Shown here: positions 9,018 through 17,073 of the stretch, piece by piece
How positions within the stretch are numbered: position 1 is the stretch's first letter
Layout of the letters: every line of letters starts with the position of its first letter
Source: Roseburia hominis A2-183
GTDB lineage: Bacteria > Bacillota > Clostridia > Lachnospirales > Lachnospiraceae
Length of the DNA: 64,000 nt
Assembly: GCF_000225345.1 (NCBI RefSeq)
Contig: NC_015977.1
Coordinates: 1,967,501-2,031,500, forward strand
Direction: 5' to 3'
Translations under genes and position numbers: made by a program
The notes under the pieces: model-generated
The model's database searches: none
Told to the model about the DNA's origin: nothing
The model's input: only the letters and a program-made list of their open reading frames with translations

Positions 9018-10082
9018 CTACCCGAATCTGTGATACGGTGCCACATCAATATCCGCAAACGTGGTGCGCTCGCCGTAGATCGTCCGCGCAATGTCCAGCA
9101 GTCCGCACATCATCACAGCTCCGGTTCCCTCTCCCAGCGCCAGTCCCGCATCTAACACCGGGCGGATTCCCAGTTTTTCCAATATGCGCTCCGCCGCCGG
9201 TTCCCTGCTCTTGTGTGACGGTATCACGTAATCGCGCACGCCGGGAATCATCCGCTCCGCCGCAAGCGCAGCCACCGCACTGATGACTCCGTCAACGACC
9301 ACCGGTACATGTGCCAGGGCACCGCCGATAAACACGCCGGAAAGTCCGGCGATATCCAGTCCGCCCACTGCGCACAGCACATCGAATGCGTCCGCCTGAT
9401 AGAGTTCATGCATCTGGATTCCCTCTTCGACCACCGCAATCTTGCGTAAAAGCGCCGTGTCACTGAGTCCGGCTCCCTTTCCGGTGATCTCCTTCGGATC
9501 GCAGGATAACAGTGCCGCCGCCACCGCACTGCTGGTCGTTGTGTTGCCGATTCCCATCTCACCGGTCGCAAGCAGCTTATAGCCCTCGTGTGCAAGCCGC
9601 TTCGCAAGCTCCATGCCAATCTCAATCGCCGCCAGTGTCTCCTGCTCCGTCATCGCCCGTTCCTTGATAAAATTTCTGGTTCCGCGACGCACTTTGCACG
9701 GCAGCACGCCCTCCGGCGATCCCTCTTCGTTGATTCCGATGTCCACCGGTATTACCTCGACGCCGGCTGCTTTTGCCATCCGGCAGACAGAGCTCGTCCC
9801 TCTCCCCATGGCTGCCGCCACCTTCGCCGTCACATCCTGTCCGGACTGGCTGATCTTCTCCTCCACAATTCCGTTGTCCGCACACATCACAACCACTGCT
9901 TTTCTGGAAATATCAAGGGCGGGATCACGCCGGATTGCTCCGATGCGGGCAAACAATTCCTCAAATTCTCCCATCCCGTCCAGCGGCTTTGCAAGCGCAT
10001 CCCAGTTGCCGAGGACTTCCTTATAGACCGCCTGATCCGGCGGCTCTATCTTCAACTGTCTCATCTGCTGTCTGTCTAACAT
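9018..10082 (-). CDS. cobT: Nicotinate-nucleotide:dimethylbenzimidazole phosphoribosyltransferase
   Basis: 354 residues. GEMGIGNTTTSSAVAAALL and GGLDIAGLSGVFIGGAL are the phosphate- and base-binding signatures, and the catalytic Glu lies in ALGEGTGAVMM near the C-terminus. CobT makes alpha-ribazole-5'-phosphate, the substrate of CobC. I chose the ATG at 10082 because AGAGAGG stands eight bases upstream; a GTG at 10091 would overlap that site. Confidence 0.95.
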   Translation of the reverse strand: MLDRQQMRQLKIEPPDQAVYKEVLGNWDALAKPLDGMGEFEELFARIGAIRRDPALDISRKAVVVMCADNGIVEEKISQSGQDVTAKVAAAMGRGTSSVCRMAKAAGVEVIPVDIGINEEGSPEGVLPCKVRRGTRNFIKERAMTEQETLAAIEIGMELAKRLAHEGYKLLATGEMGIGNTTTSSAVAAALLSCDPKEITGKGAGLSDTALLRKIAVVEEGIQMHELYQADAFDVLCAVGGLDIAGLSGVFIGGALAHVPVVVDGVISAVAALAAERMIPGVRDYVIPSHKSREPAAERILEKLGIRPVLDAGLALGEGTGAVMMCGLLDIARTIYGERTTFADIDVAPYHRFG

Positions 10083-10103
10083 CCCACACACCTCTCTCTT
10101 TTG

Positions 10104-11588
10104 TCACTCATATTCCCGCATCATCTTATAGATCGCATCGAGATCCAGATACTTGCGCAGCGTTGCCGCCAGCTTGTCGTACTGCTGCTCCTTGAACAAT
10201 CCGTAGTCCACGCCGTCCTCCCCGAGCACGAGTCCCTTCCTCTCTGCGAGGTGCCGCACGATCTTCCCGGCGATTGAGCCATGGTCAAAAATGCCGTGCA
10301 CGTAGGTGCCGCACACATTTCCCGCAAAGACGCCGTCCGTGCGTTCCTTCCCGGTAATCTCGTCGCGGATCCTGCAGAAAGGTTCGCAGTCCCCCTCCGG
10401 TCTGCTGATTCCCATGTGAATCTCATAGCCGCTCAGTTCACATCCGTCCAGCATCCCGCCAAGAATCTCTCCGCCAACCCGGGTTCGCACTTTCTGTTCC
10501 CCCAGCTCTGTCGTGACCGGAAGTAATCCCATTCCCCGGATCACACCGCCCGTCTCCACGCCGTGCGGGTCCGCAATCTGTTTTCCGAGCATCTGGTAGC
10601 CGCCGCAGATTCCAAAAATGAACGTCTCCGCGCTTCTGTGAAGAATCGCTGCCTCCAGACCGTTCTGGCGCATCCATTTTAAATCCTCCATCGTATTCTT
10701 GCTTCCCGGCAGAAGAATCATATCGGGATGATGCAGCTTTTCCACCGAATCGACATAGCGCAGCGACACATCCTCAAACTGCTCAAATACCGAGAAATCC
10801 GTAAAATTGGAGATGCGCGGAAAACGTATCACTGCAATGTCGACCGCCGCCTCCTGCCTCGCATCAAACCGGGTCGTCAGACTGTCCTCATCCTCGAGGG
10901 AAATCTGCATGTACGGCACCACCCCGACGACCGGAACGCCGCCGCGCTCTTCCAGCATCCGGATTCCCGGCGCAAGAATGGACACATCGCCCCGGAATTT
11001 ATTGATGATAAATCCTTTTACCCGCCTGCGCTCCGACTCCTCCAGAAGAAGCTGTGTCCCGAGCAGCTGCGCGAACACTCCGCCCCGGTCAATATCTCCG
11101 GCGATCAGCACCGGCGCATTCAAAAGTTCCGCCAGCCCCATGTTCACGATATCATTCTCTTTTAAGTTGATCTCCGCCGGGCTTCCCGCGCCTTCGATCA
11201 CAATGATGTCCGCCTGCTCCTCAAGCCTGTGGTACGCCGCAAGAATGTCCGGCACCAGTTTTTTCTTATAAGCAAAATAATCCCTGGCACTCATATTCCC
11301 GATCACTTCGCCGTTCACAATCACCTGGGAACCGATGTCGTTGGTTGGCTTTAACAGGATCGGATTCATCGCTACCGTCGGTTCCATCCCCGCCGCTTCC
11401 GCCTGCATCACCTGCGCCCGCCCCATCTCAAGCCCTTCTTTTGTGATAAAGGAATTTAACGCCATATTCTGTGATTTAAAGGGTGCCACCCGGTAGCCGT
11501 CCTGCCGGAAAATGCGGCAGAGTCCCGCCGCAATCAGGCTCTTTCCCGCATTCGACATGGTCCCCTGTATCATGATGCGCATTGCCAT
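10104..11588 (-). CDS. cobQ: Cobyric acid synthase (glutamine-hydrolysing)
   Basis: 494 residues. The N-terminal dethiobiotin-synthetase-like domain starts [19 protein letters not shown], with [11 protein letters not shown] next. The C-terminal class I glutamine amidotransferase domain has the catalytic Cys in [12 protein letters not shown] (about residue 335) and His in GIFDHG. It amidates adenosyl-cobyrinic acid a,c-diamide at four positions. First gene of the minus-strand cobalamin operon; GGAG lies seven bases before the ATG at 11588. Confidence 0.96.
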   Translation of the reverse strand: MAMRIMIQGTMSNAGKSLIAAGLCRIFRQDGYRVAPFKSQNMALNSFITKEGLEMGRAQVMQAEAAGMEPTVAMNPILLKPTNDIGSQVIVNGEVIGNMSARDYFAYKKKLVPDILAAYHRLEEQADIIVIEGAGSPAEINLKENDIVNMGLAELLNAPVLIAGDIDRGGVFAQLLGTQLLLEESERRRVKGFIINKFRGDVSILAPGIRMLEERGGVPVVGVVPYMQISLEDEDSLTTRFDARQEAAVDIAVIRFPRISNFTDFSVFEQFEDVSLRYVDSVEKLHHPDMILLPGSKNTMEDLKWMRQNGLEAAILHRSAETFIFGICGGYQMLGKQIADPHGVETGGVIRGMGLLPVTTELGEQKVRTRVGGEILGGMLDGCELSGYEIHMGISRPEGDCEPFCRIRDEITGKERTDGVFAGNVCGTYVHGIFDHGSIAGKIVRHLAERKGLVLGEDGVDYGLFKEQQYDKLAATLRKYLDLDAIYKMMREYE

Positions 11589-11602
11589 AGCTTACTCCAA
11601 TC

Positions 11603-11639
11603 TAAAAAAATCTCCATGCCTCAAATAGCATGGAGATTA
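11603..11639 (-). terminator. Terminator of the spoIIIA operon
   Basis: Perfect 9-10 bp stem (11610-11619 with 11629-11638) followed on the minus strand by a run of seven T. It lies between spoIIIAH and cobQ. Confidence 0.85.
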
Positions 11640-11664
11640 TACTACATATCCGCCTCTTTTACCA
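11636..11664 (-). promoter_or_regulatory. Putative cobalamin-operon promoter overlapping the terminator
   Basis: On the minus strand TGGTAA, 17 bases, TATAAT. The -10 is perfect and the -35 is weak (3/6). A start about seven bases downstream would fall in the terminator loop, so transcripts from here would not form the hairpin. No cobalamin riboswitch fits in the 87 bases between spoIIIAH and cobQ. Confidence 0.5.
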
Positions 11665-11675
11665 GTATTTTAAGC

Positions 11676-12398
11676 TTATTCCCCGCTCTCATCCACCACA
11701 ATCGGGGTAATGACAATCTTATCCGCCGCAATGTTGGTCTTGCGTTTTACAATATCTTCCACCTGTGCCCGCTTTGCATCCGTCACCTCTCCCATATTTA
11801 AGACAACGTCGCAGTTATCTTCCGTGATGCTCACCACCACATCGGAAAATCCCTTTGCCTCCAGCAGCATTTCCGCAGCTGCCTCCCGCTCGGCAATATC
11901 CGTCATGGCGATCATCTTGTTGACAGCATCCTGCTTTAAGCTCTCATCGATCGTCGTATTGTTTACAATCTCAAGCAGGGATTCCTTATTCTTGGAGCGG
12001 ATCTGCTCGCGGTTTAATTTCATCTCCGCCGCATAATCGAGGTTCGCAATCGTCGTGCTTGTAAGCACCGCCTCCCCAGGATTCTCGACGTCCGCGGCAC
12101 CGTCCGTCATCTGTGCCACATCCCCGGACTGCGCGGCATCCACTGCTGCCGTCTCCGTTCCTTCCACAAGCGCCAGTTCCTCCCCGGTTCCCTCATCGGT
12201 AAAGATCTCCTGCTCCGCAAGCATATCCTCCTCCGATATGTCGTATGTATCCTGCACCGTTCCCGCATCCGCGCTCGCTTCCGCCGTCACCTGGCCATCT
12301 TCCATATTGTTGTTCATGTAGCTGAAATATCCTGCCACCGCAATCATAAGTGCCAATGCTGTTATCACCAGCTGGTTTTTCCGAAATATTTTCTTCAC
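11676..12398 (-). CDS. spoIIIAH: Stage III sporulation protein AH
   Basis: About 240 residues: short basic N-terminus (KKIFRKNQ), one membrane helix (about residues 8-25), an acidic linker, and a C-terminal domain like the YscJ/FliF ring-building fold (EMLLEAKGFSDVVVSITED). In B. subtilis SpoIIIAH sits in the mother-cell membrane and binds SpoIIQ of the forespore. I chose the GTG at 12398: it overlaps the spoIIIAG stop as GTGA and follows GGAGG by seven bases. Last gene of the operon. Confidence 0.92.
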   Translation of the reverse strand: MKKIFRKNQLVITALALMIAVAGYFSYMNNNMEDGQVTAEASADAGTVQDTYDISEEDMLAEQEIFTDEGTGEELALVEGTETAAVDAAQSGDVAQMTDGAADVENPGEAVLTSTTIANLDYAAEMKLNREQIRSKNKESLLEIVNNTTIDESLKQDAVNKMIAMTDIAEREAAAEMLLEAKGFSDVVVSITEDNCDVVLNMGEVTDAKRAQVEDIVKRKTNIAADKIVITPIVVDESGE

Positions 12399-13063
12399 TC
12401 CGATTCCTCCCTGGAACACATCTTAACTACTCTAATCCTATGCGGTTCCACCTTTAATAATGCCTGCACGGACTCTGAAATCTCAGAAACCGCCGCCGGG
12501 TTCCCGCCTCCCTCTGCGACCACCACAACGCCTGCCACCGTCGGCAGCGTCTCTTTCTGTACATACGGATATTTTTCATCTGCAGTCTCCACGTATACCG
12601 TCGAATCTTCCCCCGCCTGTTCTGTCACACTGCGCTCCCCGCCTCCGGAATCACGCTCGCCCGTCGAAGAGGAAGTTGTCTTTTTGTCCTTCTCCACAAT
12701 CTGTTCGCCCCCGTCTGAAACGGTAATCATGACGTCCACTCTGCCCACCCCGTCCATCTGCATCAGAATATTCTCGAGCTTCTTCTCCAGATATTGGACA
12801 TATTCCTGCTCTCCCTCCTCCGATGTCTGGCTGCCTGACGCCGTCCCTCCACTATCTCCTGACGCCGTTCTTCCGCTGCCGCCTGACGTCTCCTTTTCCC
12901 CCTGTGCCGTGTTATATGCCTTTTCTGCTGTGCCATCCCCACTCTCCACCGGCAGTGCAATCACAAGCAATAATATCCCCGCCAGCGCGAGCAGCAGCCA
13001 GTCGCTTTTCTTCCAGCTGCGCCAGTTTTTGTTCTGTAAGATCCGTTTCAGTTTTTCAGGCAT
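12395..13063 (-). CDS. spoIIIAG: Stage III sporulation protein AG
   Basis: 222 residues: cytoplasmic N-terminus, membrane helix (WLLLALAGILLLVIALPV, about 22-40), a Ser/Gly/Thr-rich linker with GDSGGTASG-like repeats (about 60-80), then YVQYLEKKLENILMQMDGVGRVDVMITV, typical of SpoIIIAG. The protein forms a ring of the SpoIIIA-SpoIIQ feeding-tube complex. It abuts spoIIIAF without a gap. Confidence 0.93.
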   Translation of the reverse strand: MPEKLKRILQNKNWRSWKKSDWLLLALAGILLLVIALPVESGDGTAEKAYNTAQGEKETSGGSGRTASGDSGGTASGSQTSEEGEQEYVQYLEKKLENILMQMDGVGRVDVMITVSDGGEQIVEKDKKTTSSSTGERDSGGGERSVTEQAGEDSTVYVETADEKYPYVQKETLPTVAGVVVVAEGGGNPAAVSEISESVQALLKVEPHRIRVVKMCSREESE

Positions 13064-13633
13064 TTACGTTCCTCCCACATAATTCACCCGTATTCCGGAA
13101 TCCTCCATCCCGTAGTACGCCGCCAGTTCTTCCTTTACTTTCCCGCAGACCTCCTGGTTCTCCCCTGACTCTGCCGCATCTGACACGCTGATTCTTCCGA
13201 CCGAAATCTCATCCGCGTTCTCATCTGTGATGTAAATACAAATCTCCTGCATCGTATGATCCTCCCCCAGTTCCACCGTAACGCTCTGGGTGCCAAGCCC
13301 GTACTCCTGCAGCATATCATCCACCTTCTCCCTGATATTTTCCGCGATGACATTCTCATACTCTGTGCGGTATCTGTCCTGATTCAGATAAGCGATTTTC
13401 TGCGTATCGCGGGAAAATTCCGACAGTTTTTCCATGCACTGGGCATATGCCATTTTTTCATAAAACGTATCTTTTCCGCCAAACAGTACAAACAGCGGTC
13501 TCAATGCTGCAAGCACCATCAGAAGCTGCGCGTAAAAACGGATATATTTCCGGTATTGTTTCCCCGGCGGCAGATAACTTAGCAGCACCAGAAGCACAAA
13601 CAGAATGACAAATCCTCTCATATATGCGTTCAT
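13064..13633 (-). CDS. spoIIIAF: Stage III sporulation protein AF
   Basis: 189 residues with two N-terminal hydrophobic segments (FVILFVLLVLLSYLPPG and LLMVLAALRPLFVLFGG), then a soluble domain. Layout, size and position between spoIIIAE and spoIIIAG identify it, although sequence conservation in this family is low. Confidence 0.9.
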   Translation of the reverse strand: MNAYMRGFVILFVLLVLLSYLPPGKQYRKYIRFYAQLLMVLAALRPLFVLFGGKDTFYEKMAYAQCMEKLSEFSRDTQKIAYLNQDRYRTEYENVIAENIREKVDDMLQEYGLGTQSVTVELGEDHTMQEICIYITDENADEISVGRISVSDAAESGENQEVCGKVKEELAAYYGMEDSGIRVNYVGGT

Positions 13634-13644
13634 GGCACGTCCCC

Positions 13645-14841
13645 CTATGCATGTGATGTGACTGCCGCCGTCTGCAGCGCAATCGTAGCAAAAAACAGTA
13701 CAATGCCATAGCAGACCAGCTTCAGATAAAGCACGCCTCCCTGCGCCATGCTCTTAATGCATCCGACAATCCTCTTATCCGCCACCGGCTCCGCCACCGC
13801 CGCCGCAAGTTTATAGAGAACTGACATACAGGCAAGCTTTAGAACCGGGATGCAGCCCACCGCAAGCAGCACGATCAGTGCCGTCACCCCCACACAGTTT
13901 TTGATCAGTATTCCGGCGCCGAACATAAGCTCCCCGATTCCTCCAAGCACATTCCCCACCCCCGGAATCATCATCGCCGCACGGCTGACCGCTCCGTTTA
14001 AAAGGCGGTCCTTTGCCGGTGCAAGCAGTCCCTGCATGACGTTTAATCCGAGCACCGCCATCATCGCGCTCTTCATCCCCCAGGAGATCACTCCAGCCAA
14101 TAATTCCGTAAAATTCTGGAATTTTTCATCCTCGAAAAAGTGATTGAACAGCTCCGTCACCACATACACACGGATGAAGGGAAGCAGCACCGAAAGAAAG
14201 AGCCACTCCACCAGATAAATGACCAGAAACGCCAGCTGATAAAAGGCGGCGGAGCTCTCCGCCCCCGAGGAAAATACCATGCTGATGCCAAACGCCGGAA
14301 TGAGTGCCTTCATAAAATCGATGCTGCCGTTTAGCGCTTCTTCCGCTACCGTTCCATAGATTTCAAAAGACTTTAGCAGCAGCACACAGAGCACGCCGTA
14401 GACCAGCAGGAAACAGATGTCGGAAACATAATTTTTCTCAAAGGTTCCCGAGAAATTCTTAAGCATGGAAAAACCCGCTGCAAGCAGCACCACCTCCACC
14501 AGAATTGTTTTGCCGGTCTTTATCTCATACAGCAGGGCATCACACAGCCACTGTCCGATTTTTTCCATGGAGGTCACTCCGATTCCATCCGCAAGCAGTT
14601 CCTGCACCATCACGGAGAAGCTGAATTTTTCCCTCTGCTCCGGAAACAGCTCCTCTTTGGTCCACGTATCCAGTTCCGCAAAGTCCAGATCTTCCAGAAA
14701 CGTTTTTAAATATGTCTCCTGCGTCTTCTCCGCGCTCCCCGTCCCGCCGTCATAATCTGCCGCCTGCACAGTCACAGGCATTCCGGTCAAAACCAAAAAC
14801 ATGCACACCAGACAGAAGCTTCTCTTTCCACACTCTCTCAT
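13645..14841 (-). CDS. spoIIIAE: Stage III sporulation protein AE
   Basis: 398 residues. A signal-peptide-like start (SFCLVCMFLVLTGMPVTVQA) precedes a polytopic membrane domain (IPGVGNVLGGIGELMFGAG near 290 is characteristic). SpoIIIAE is the largest membrane component of the SpoIIIA complex. The start overlaps the spoIIIAD stop by four bases. Confidence 0.94.
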   Translation of the reverse strand: MRECGKRSFCLVCMFLVLTGMPVTVQAADYDGGTGSAEKTQETYLKTFLEDLDFAELDTWTKEELFPEQREKFSFSVMVQELLADGIGVTSMEKIGQWLCDALLYEIKTGKTILVEVVLLAAGFSMLKNFSGTFEKNYVSDICFLLVYGVLCVLLLKSFEIYGTVAEEALNGSIDFMKALIPAFGISMVFSSGAESSAAFYQLAFLVIYLVEWLFLSVLLPFIRVYVVTELFNHFFEDEKFQNFTELLAGVISWGMKSAMMAVLGLNVMQGLLAPAKDRLLNGAVSRAAMMIPGVGNVLGGIGELMFGAGILIKNCVGVTALIVLLAVGCIPVLKLACMSVLYKLAAAVAEPVADKRIVGCIKSMAQGGVLYLKLVCYGIVLFFATIALQTAAVTSHA

Positions 14842-15221
14842 AAAAAACTCCCCACCGCGTCCAAAAATGCTCCAAACACAGGCACACTCACCACCAGAAT
14901 GGACAGCTTTGCAAACATTTCAATCTGTCCTGCGATCGCAGAATAACCGGAATCCCTGCACAGGTTCGCCGCAAATTCCGCCACATACGTGATTCCCACC
15001 ATCTTTACCACCAGCCCGATGTATCTGCCATCGACCGGAAGCTGCGACTTGATGGAATCCACAAAGAGCAGTACAGTCTCCACCTTTGTGAGCAGATAGA
15101 TAAAAATGCAGATTCCCACAACCATTGCAACAAACGTACTGTACTCTCCCTTTTCTCTCTTGAGCGGAATTGCAAGAAATACTCCCGCGATGCCAAGAAC
15201 CGCTATTTTTACAATATCCAT
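14838..15221 (-). CDS. spoIIIAD: Stage III sporulation protein AD
   Basis: 127-residue membrane protein with three or four hydrophobic stretches (IVKIAVLGIAGVFLAIPL; FVAMVVGICIFIYLLT; LSILVVSVPVFGAFLDAVG). Small SpoIIIAD/FliQ-like export component of the SpoIIIA machine. Four-base overlap with spoIIIAE. Confidence 0.93.
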   Translation of the reverse strand: MDIVKIAVLGIAGVFLAIPLKREKGEYSTFVAMVVGICIFIYLLTKVETVLLFVDSIKSQLPVDGRYIGLVVKMVGITYVAEFAANLCRDSGYSAIAGQIEMFAKLSILVVSVPVFGAFLDAVGSFL

Positions 15222-15235
15222 CGTTTTCTCCCGGC

Positions 15236-15430
15236 TTACAGCGCAAACAGCGACTGCATCGTCTCAAATAATTCATAGATATACGGAACGATCCAGAACA
15301 GCACAATGATAAGCCCGGCAAGGCTGGTCAAAAACGCATGCTCCTCCCTGCCGCTGTGCTTTAAGACCTGTCCGATCACTGTCACAAGAATCCCGACTGC
15401 CGCTATCTTAAAAATCAAATTCACGCTCAT
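15236..15430 (-). CDS. spoIIIAC: Stage III sporulation protein AC
   Basis: 64 residues, two membrane helices (LIFKIAAVGILVTVIGQVL; LTSLAGLIIVLFWIVPYIYELF). Size, helices and position between spoIIIAB and spoIIIAD are diagnostic. Related to flagellar FliQ-type export proteins. Confidence 0.93.
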   Translation of the reverse strand: MSVNLIFKIAAVGILVTVIGQVLKHSGREEHAFLTSLAGLIIVLFWIVPYIYELFETMQSLFAL

Positions 15431-15466
15431 CGTATTTCTTTCCTTTCTGTTTTGCTTTCCTGCCGT

Positions 15467-15985
15467 CTAAATCAGAAGAATGACGAGCATTCCCCCCATC
15501 ACCATACTGACAGTCGCATAAATCTTCTGCTTTTCTCCAAGCTCTCCCCGCACGGTTTTGATCCTGTCATCCAGCTGTTCTAAAATGAGCGTGAGTCTTC
15601 TGTGATTTTCTTCTTCGCTTCTCCCGAAAAGCGCGCCGCCCGCCTCCCCGATGAGCGCGCTCTCCTCTCCGGTTAAACACAGTTTTTTCCGATATTCCTC
15701 AAAAACCCTCTTCCACACCTGTTCCCCGTTTTTCTCGTTTTTCTCTATCAGGCAGTCTGCAATCTTCCGACAGATCTCATTTAATCGTTCATCCGGCGTT
15801 CTCACAAAGCATCCCAGCAGAACTTCCACCGGCTGTCTGGTTCCATTTCCGTAACAGGAAAGATCCACCAGAAGTTTCCGCAGCGCGTACAAAAGTGCCA
15901 GATGGTCTGCCAGTTCTCTTTTGTATGTGCCTGCCATCCCCGCCGCCGCGGCAAAGACCAGGATACTTCCCATGATTTTTAACAT
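15467..15985 (-). CDS. spoIIIAB: Stage III sporulation protein AB
   Basis: 172 residues with hydrophobic ends (IMGSILVFAAAAGMAGTYK and VSMVMGGMLVILLI) and a helical middle, as in SpoIIIAB, which resembles GspF-type membrane platforms. It overlaps spoIIIAA by seven bases. Confidence 0.92.
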   Translation of the reverse strand: MLKIMGSILVFAAAAGMAGTYKRELADHLALLYALRKLLVDLSCYGNGTRQPVEVLLGCFVRTPDERLNEICRKIADCLIEKNEKNGEQVWKRVFEEYRKKLCLTGEESALIGEAGGALFGRSEEENHRRLTLILEQLDDRIKTVRGELGEKQKIYATVSMVMGGMLVILLI

Positions 15986-16929
15986 ATCCGCTCCATCCGT
16001 TCATCATAGATTGTGGTGCTGCGCTCCCCGCGGGAATTCCGTTCAATCAATATGTAGCGCCCGAACAGCTTCTGTGTGACGCATGCCTGCAGATACGGTT
16101 TGTCCAGAAGCTCCTGCACACAGCCCGCATGCACGGTCCCGAGTACCCTGCACCCGCAGCACAGTGCCTGTTTTACCGCCGCAAAATCCTCCTTTCCACC
16201 AAGCTCATCCACCGCCAGAATCTGCGGCGACATGGAGCGCAGGAGCATCCGGATTCCCTCCGTTTTCTTACAGCCGTCCAGCACATCCGTGCGGGGGCCC
16301 AGATCGTTCTGCGGAATTCCCAGGTGGCATGCGGCAATCTCGGAACGCTCGTCCACAACCCCCACTTTCATTCCGGGTGCACCCGCATCCCCCGCGGACA
16401 ACTGCCGGATCAGATCCCGCAAAAACGTCGTCTTCCCGATTCCGGGCGGCGAGAGCATCAGTGTATTATAGATACCGTCCGATCTCCTGATATGCGGAAG
16501 AATGTCATCCGCGCAGCCCCGTTTCTCGTGTGCAATCCGGACATTTAAAAAGGTGATATGGCTAAGACCCGTCACTTTTCCATCCTTTTTTACCACCTGT
16601 CCCGCCATTCCGATTCTGTGTCCTCCCTCGATGGTAAGATAGCCCTCCTTTACCTCCTCACTGTAGGCGTAGAGTGAATAATCGCTGATATAGTTGAGCA
16701 TCTCACGAAGGTCCTCCGGCGTCATCCGATAGCCGTTCTCATATCCGCAGGCAGAAGGCAGTGCATACGCGCCCTCCCGCCCCGGCAGGTAGCGGCTCTC
16801 CCCGCCGTAAATAAATTCAAGCGGACTGCCCACCCGGACACGGATCTCCTCCAGTCCCGCCTTCCATGTATCGTTCGCCAGCGCCTCTCTTATATGCACC
16901 GGGAATATTTTGACGATCTCCAAAGCCAT
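15979..16929 (-). CDS. spoIIIAA: Stage III sporulation protein AA, ATPase
   Basis: 316-residue secretion-type ATPase: N-terminal domain with EEIRVRVGSPLEF, Walker A LSPPGIGKTTFLRDLI near residue 160, Walker B ILAVDELGG near 225 and an arginine-rich C-terminus. It powers the SpoIIIA complex in the mother cell. First gene of the eight-gene operon, behind a SigE-type promoter. Confidence 0.95.
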   Translation of the reverse strand: MALEIVKIFPVHIREALANDTWKAGLEEIRVRVGSPLEFIYGGESRYLPGREGAYALPSACGYENGYRMTPEDLREMLNYISDYSLYAYSEEVKEGYLTIEGGHRIGMAGQVVKKDGKVTGLSHITFLNVRIAHEKRGCADDILPHIRRSDGIYNTLMLSPPGIGKTTFLRDLIRQLSAGDAGAPGMKVGVVDERSEIAACHLGIPQNDLGPRTDVLDGCKKTEGIRMLLRSMSPQILAVDELGGKEDFAAVKQALCCGCRVLGTVHAGCVQELLDKPYLQACVTQKLFGRYILIERNSRGERSTTIYDERMERIC

Positions 16930-16951
16930 GCCCCCTTTCCGGCTATGTCTA

Positions 16952-16979
16952 ATTCTATGACCTGTCCGAAAAAATATGA
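16952..16979 (-). promoter_or_regulatory. SigE-type promoter of the spoIIIA operon
   Basis: Minus strand TCATATT, 13 bases, CATAGAAT. The B. subtilis SigE consensus is KMATATT-N13/14-CATACAHT, so the -35 fits fully and the -10 in seven of eight positions. It ends 23 bases before the spoIIIAA ATG. SigE itself is encoded at 29372. Confidence 0.75.
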
Positions 16980-17007
16980 CTGGTTTTTGCGTCGGTCATA
17001 AAAAAGC

Positions 17008-17055
17008 GCAAAAAAGAAGGGGCAGCCCGTTTCATGCGGCAGCCCCTTCTTTTTT
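17008..17055 (-). terminator. Terminator after argS
   Basis: Stem 17010-17027 with 17038-17055 containing one A/A mismatch, loop CGTTTCATGC, and A/T runs on both sides, so it could act in both directions. It lies between argS and spoIIIAA and insulates the spore operon from argS. Confidence 0.9.
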
Positions 17056-17073
17056 ATCAGCTCACTAAATAGG

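Noticed and set aside
11589..11675. Possible cobalamin riboswitch before cobQ
   Set aside because: The gap is only 87 bases and is filled by a terminator and promoter; no B12-box-like sequence seen.
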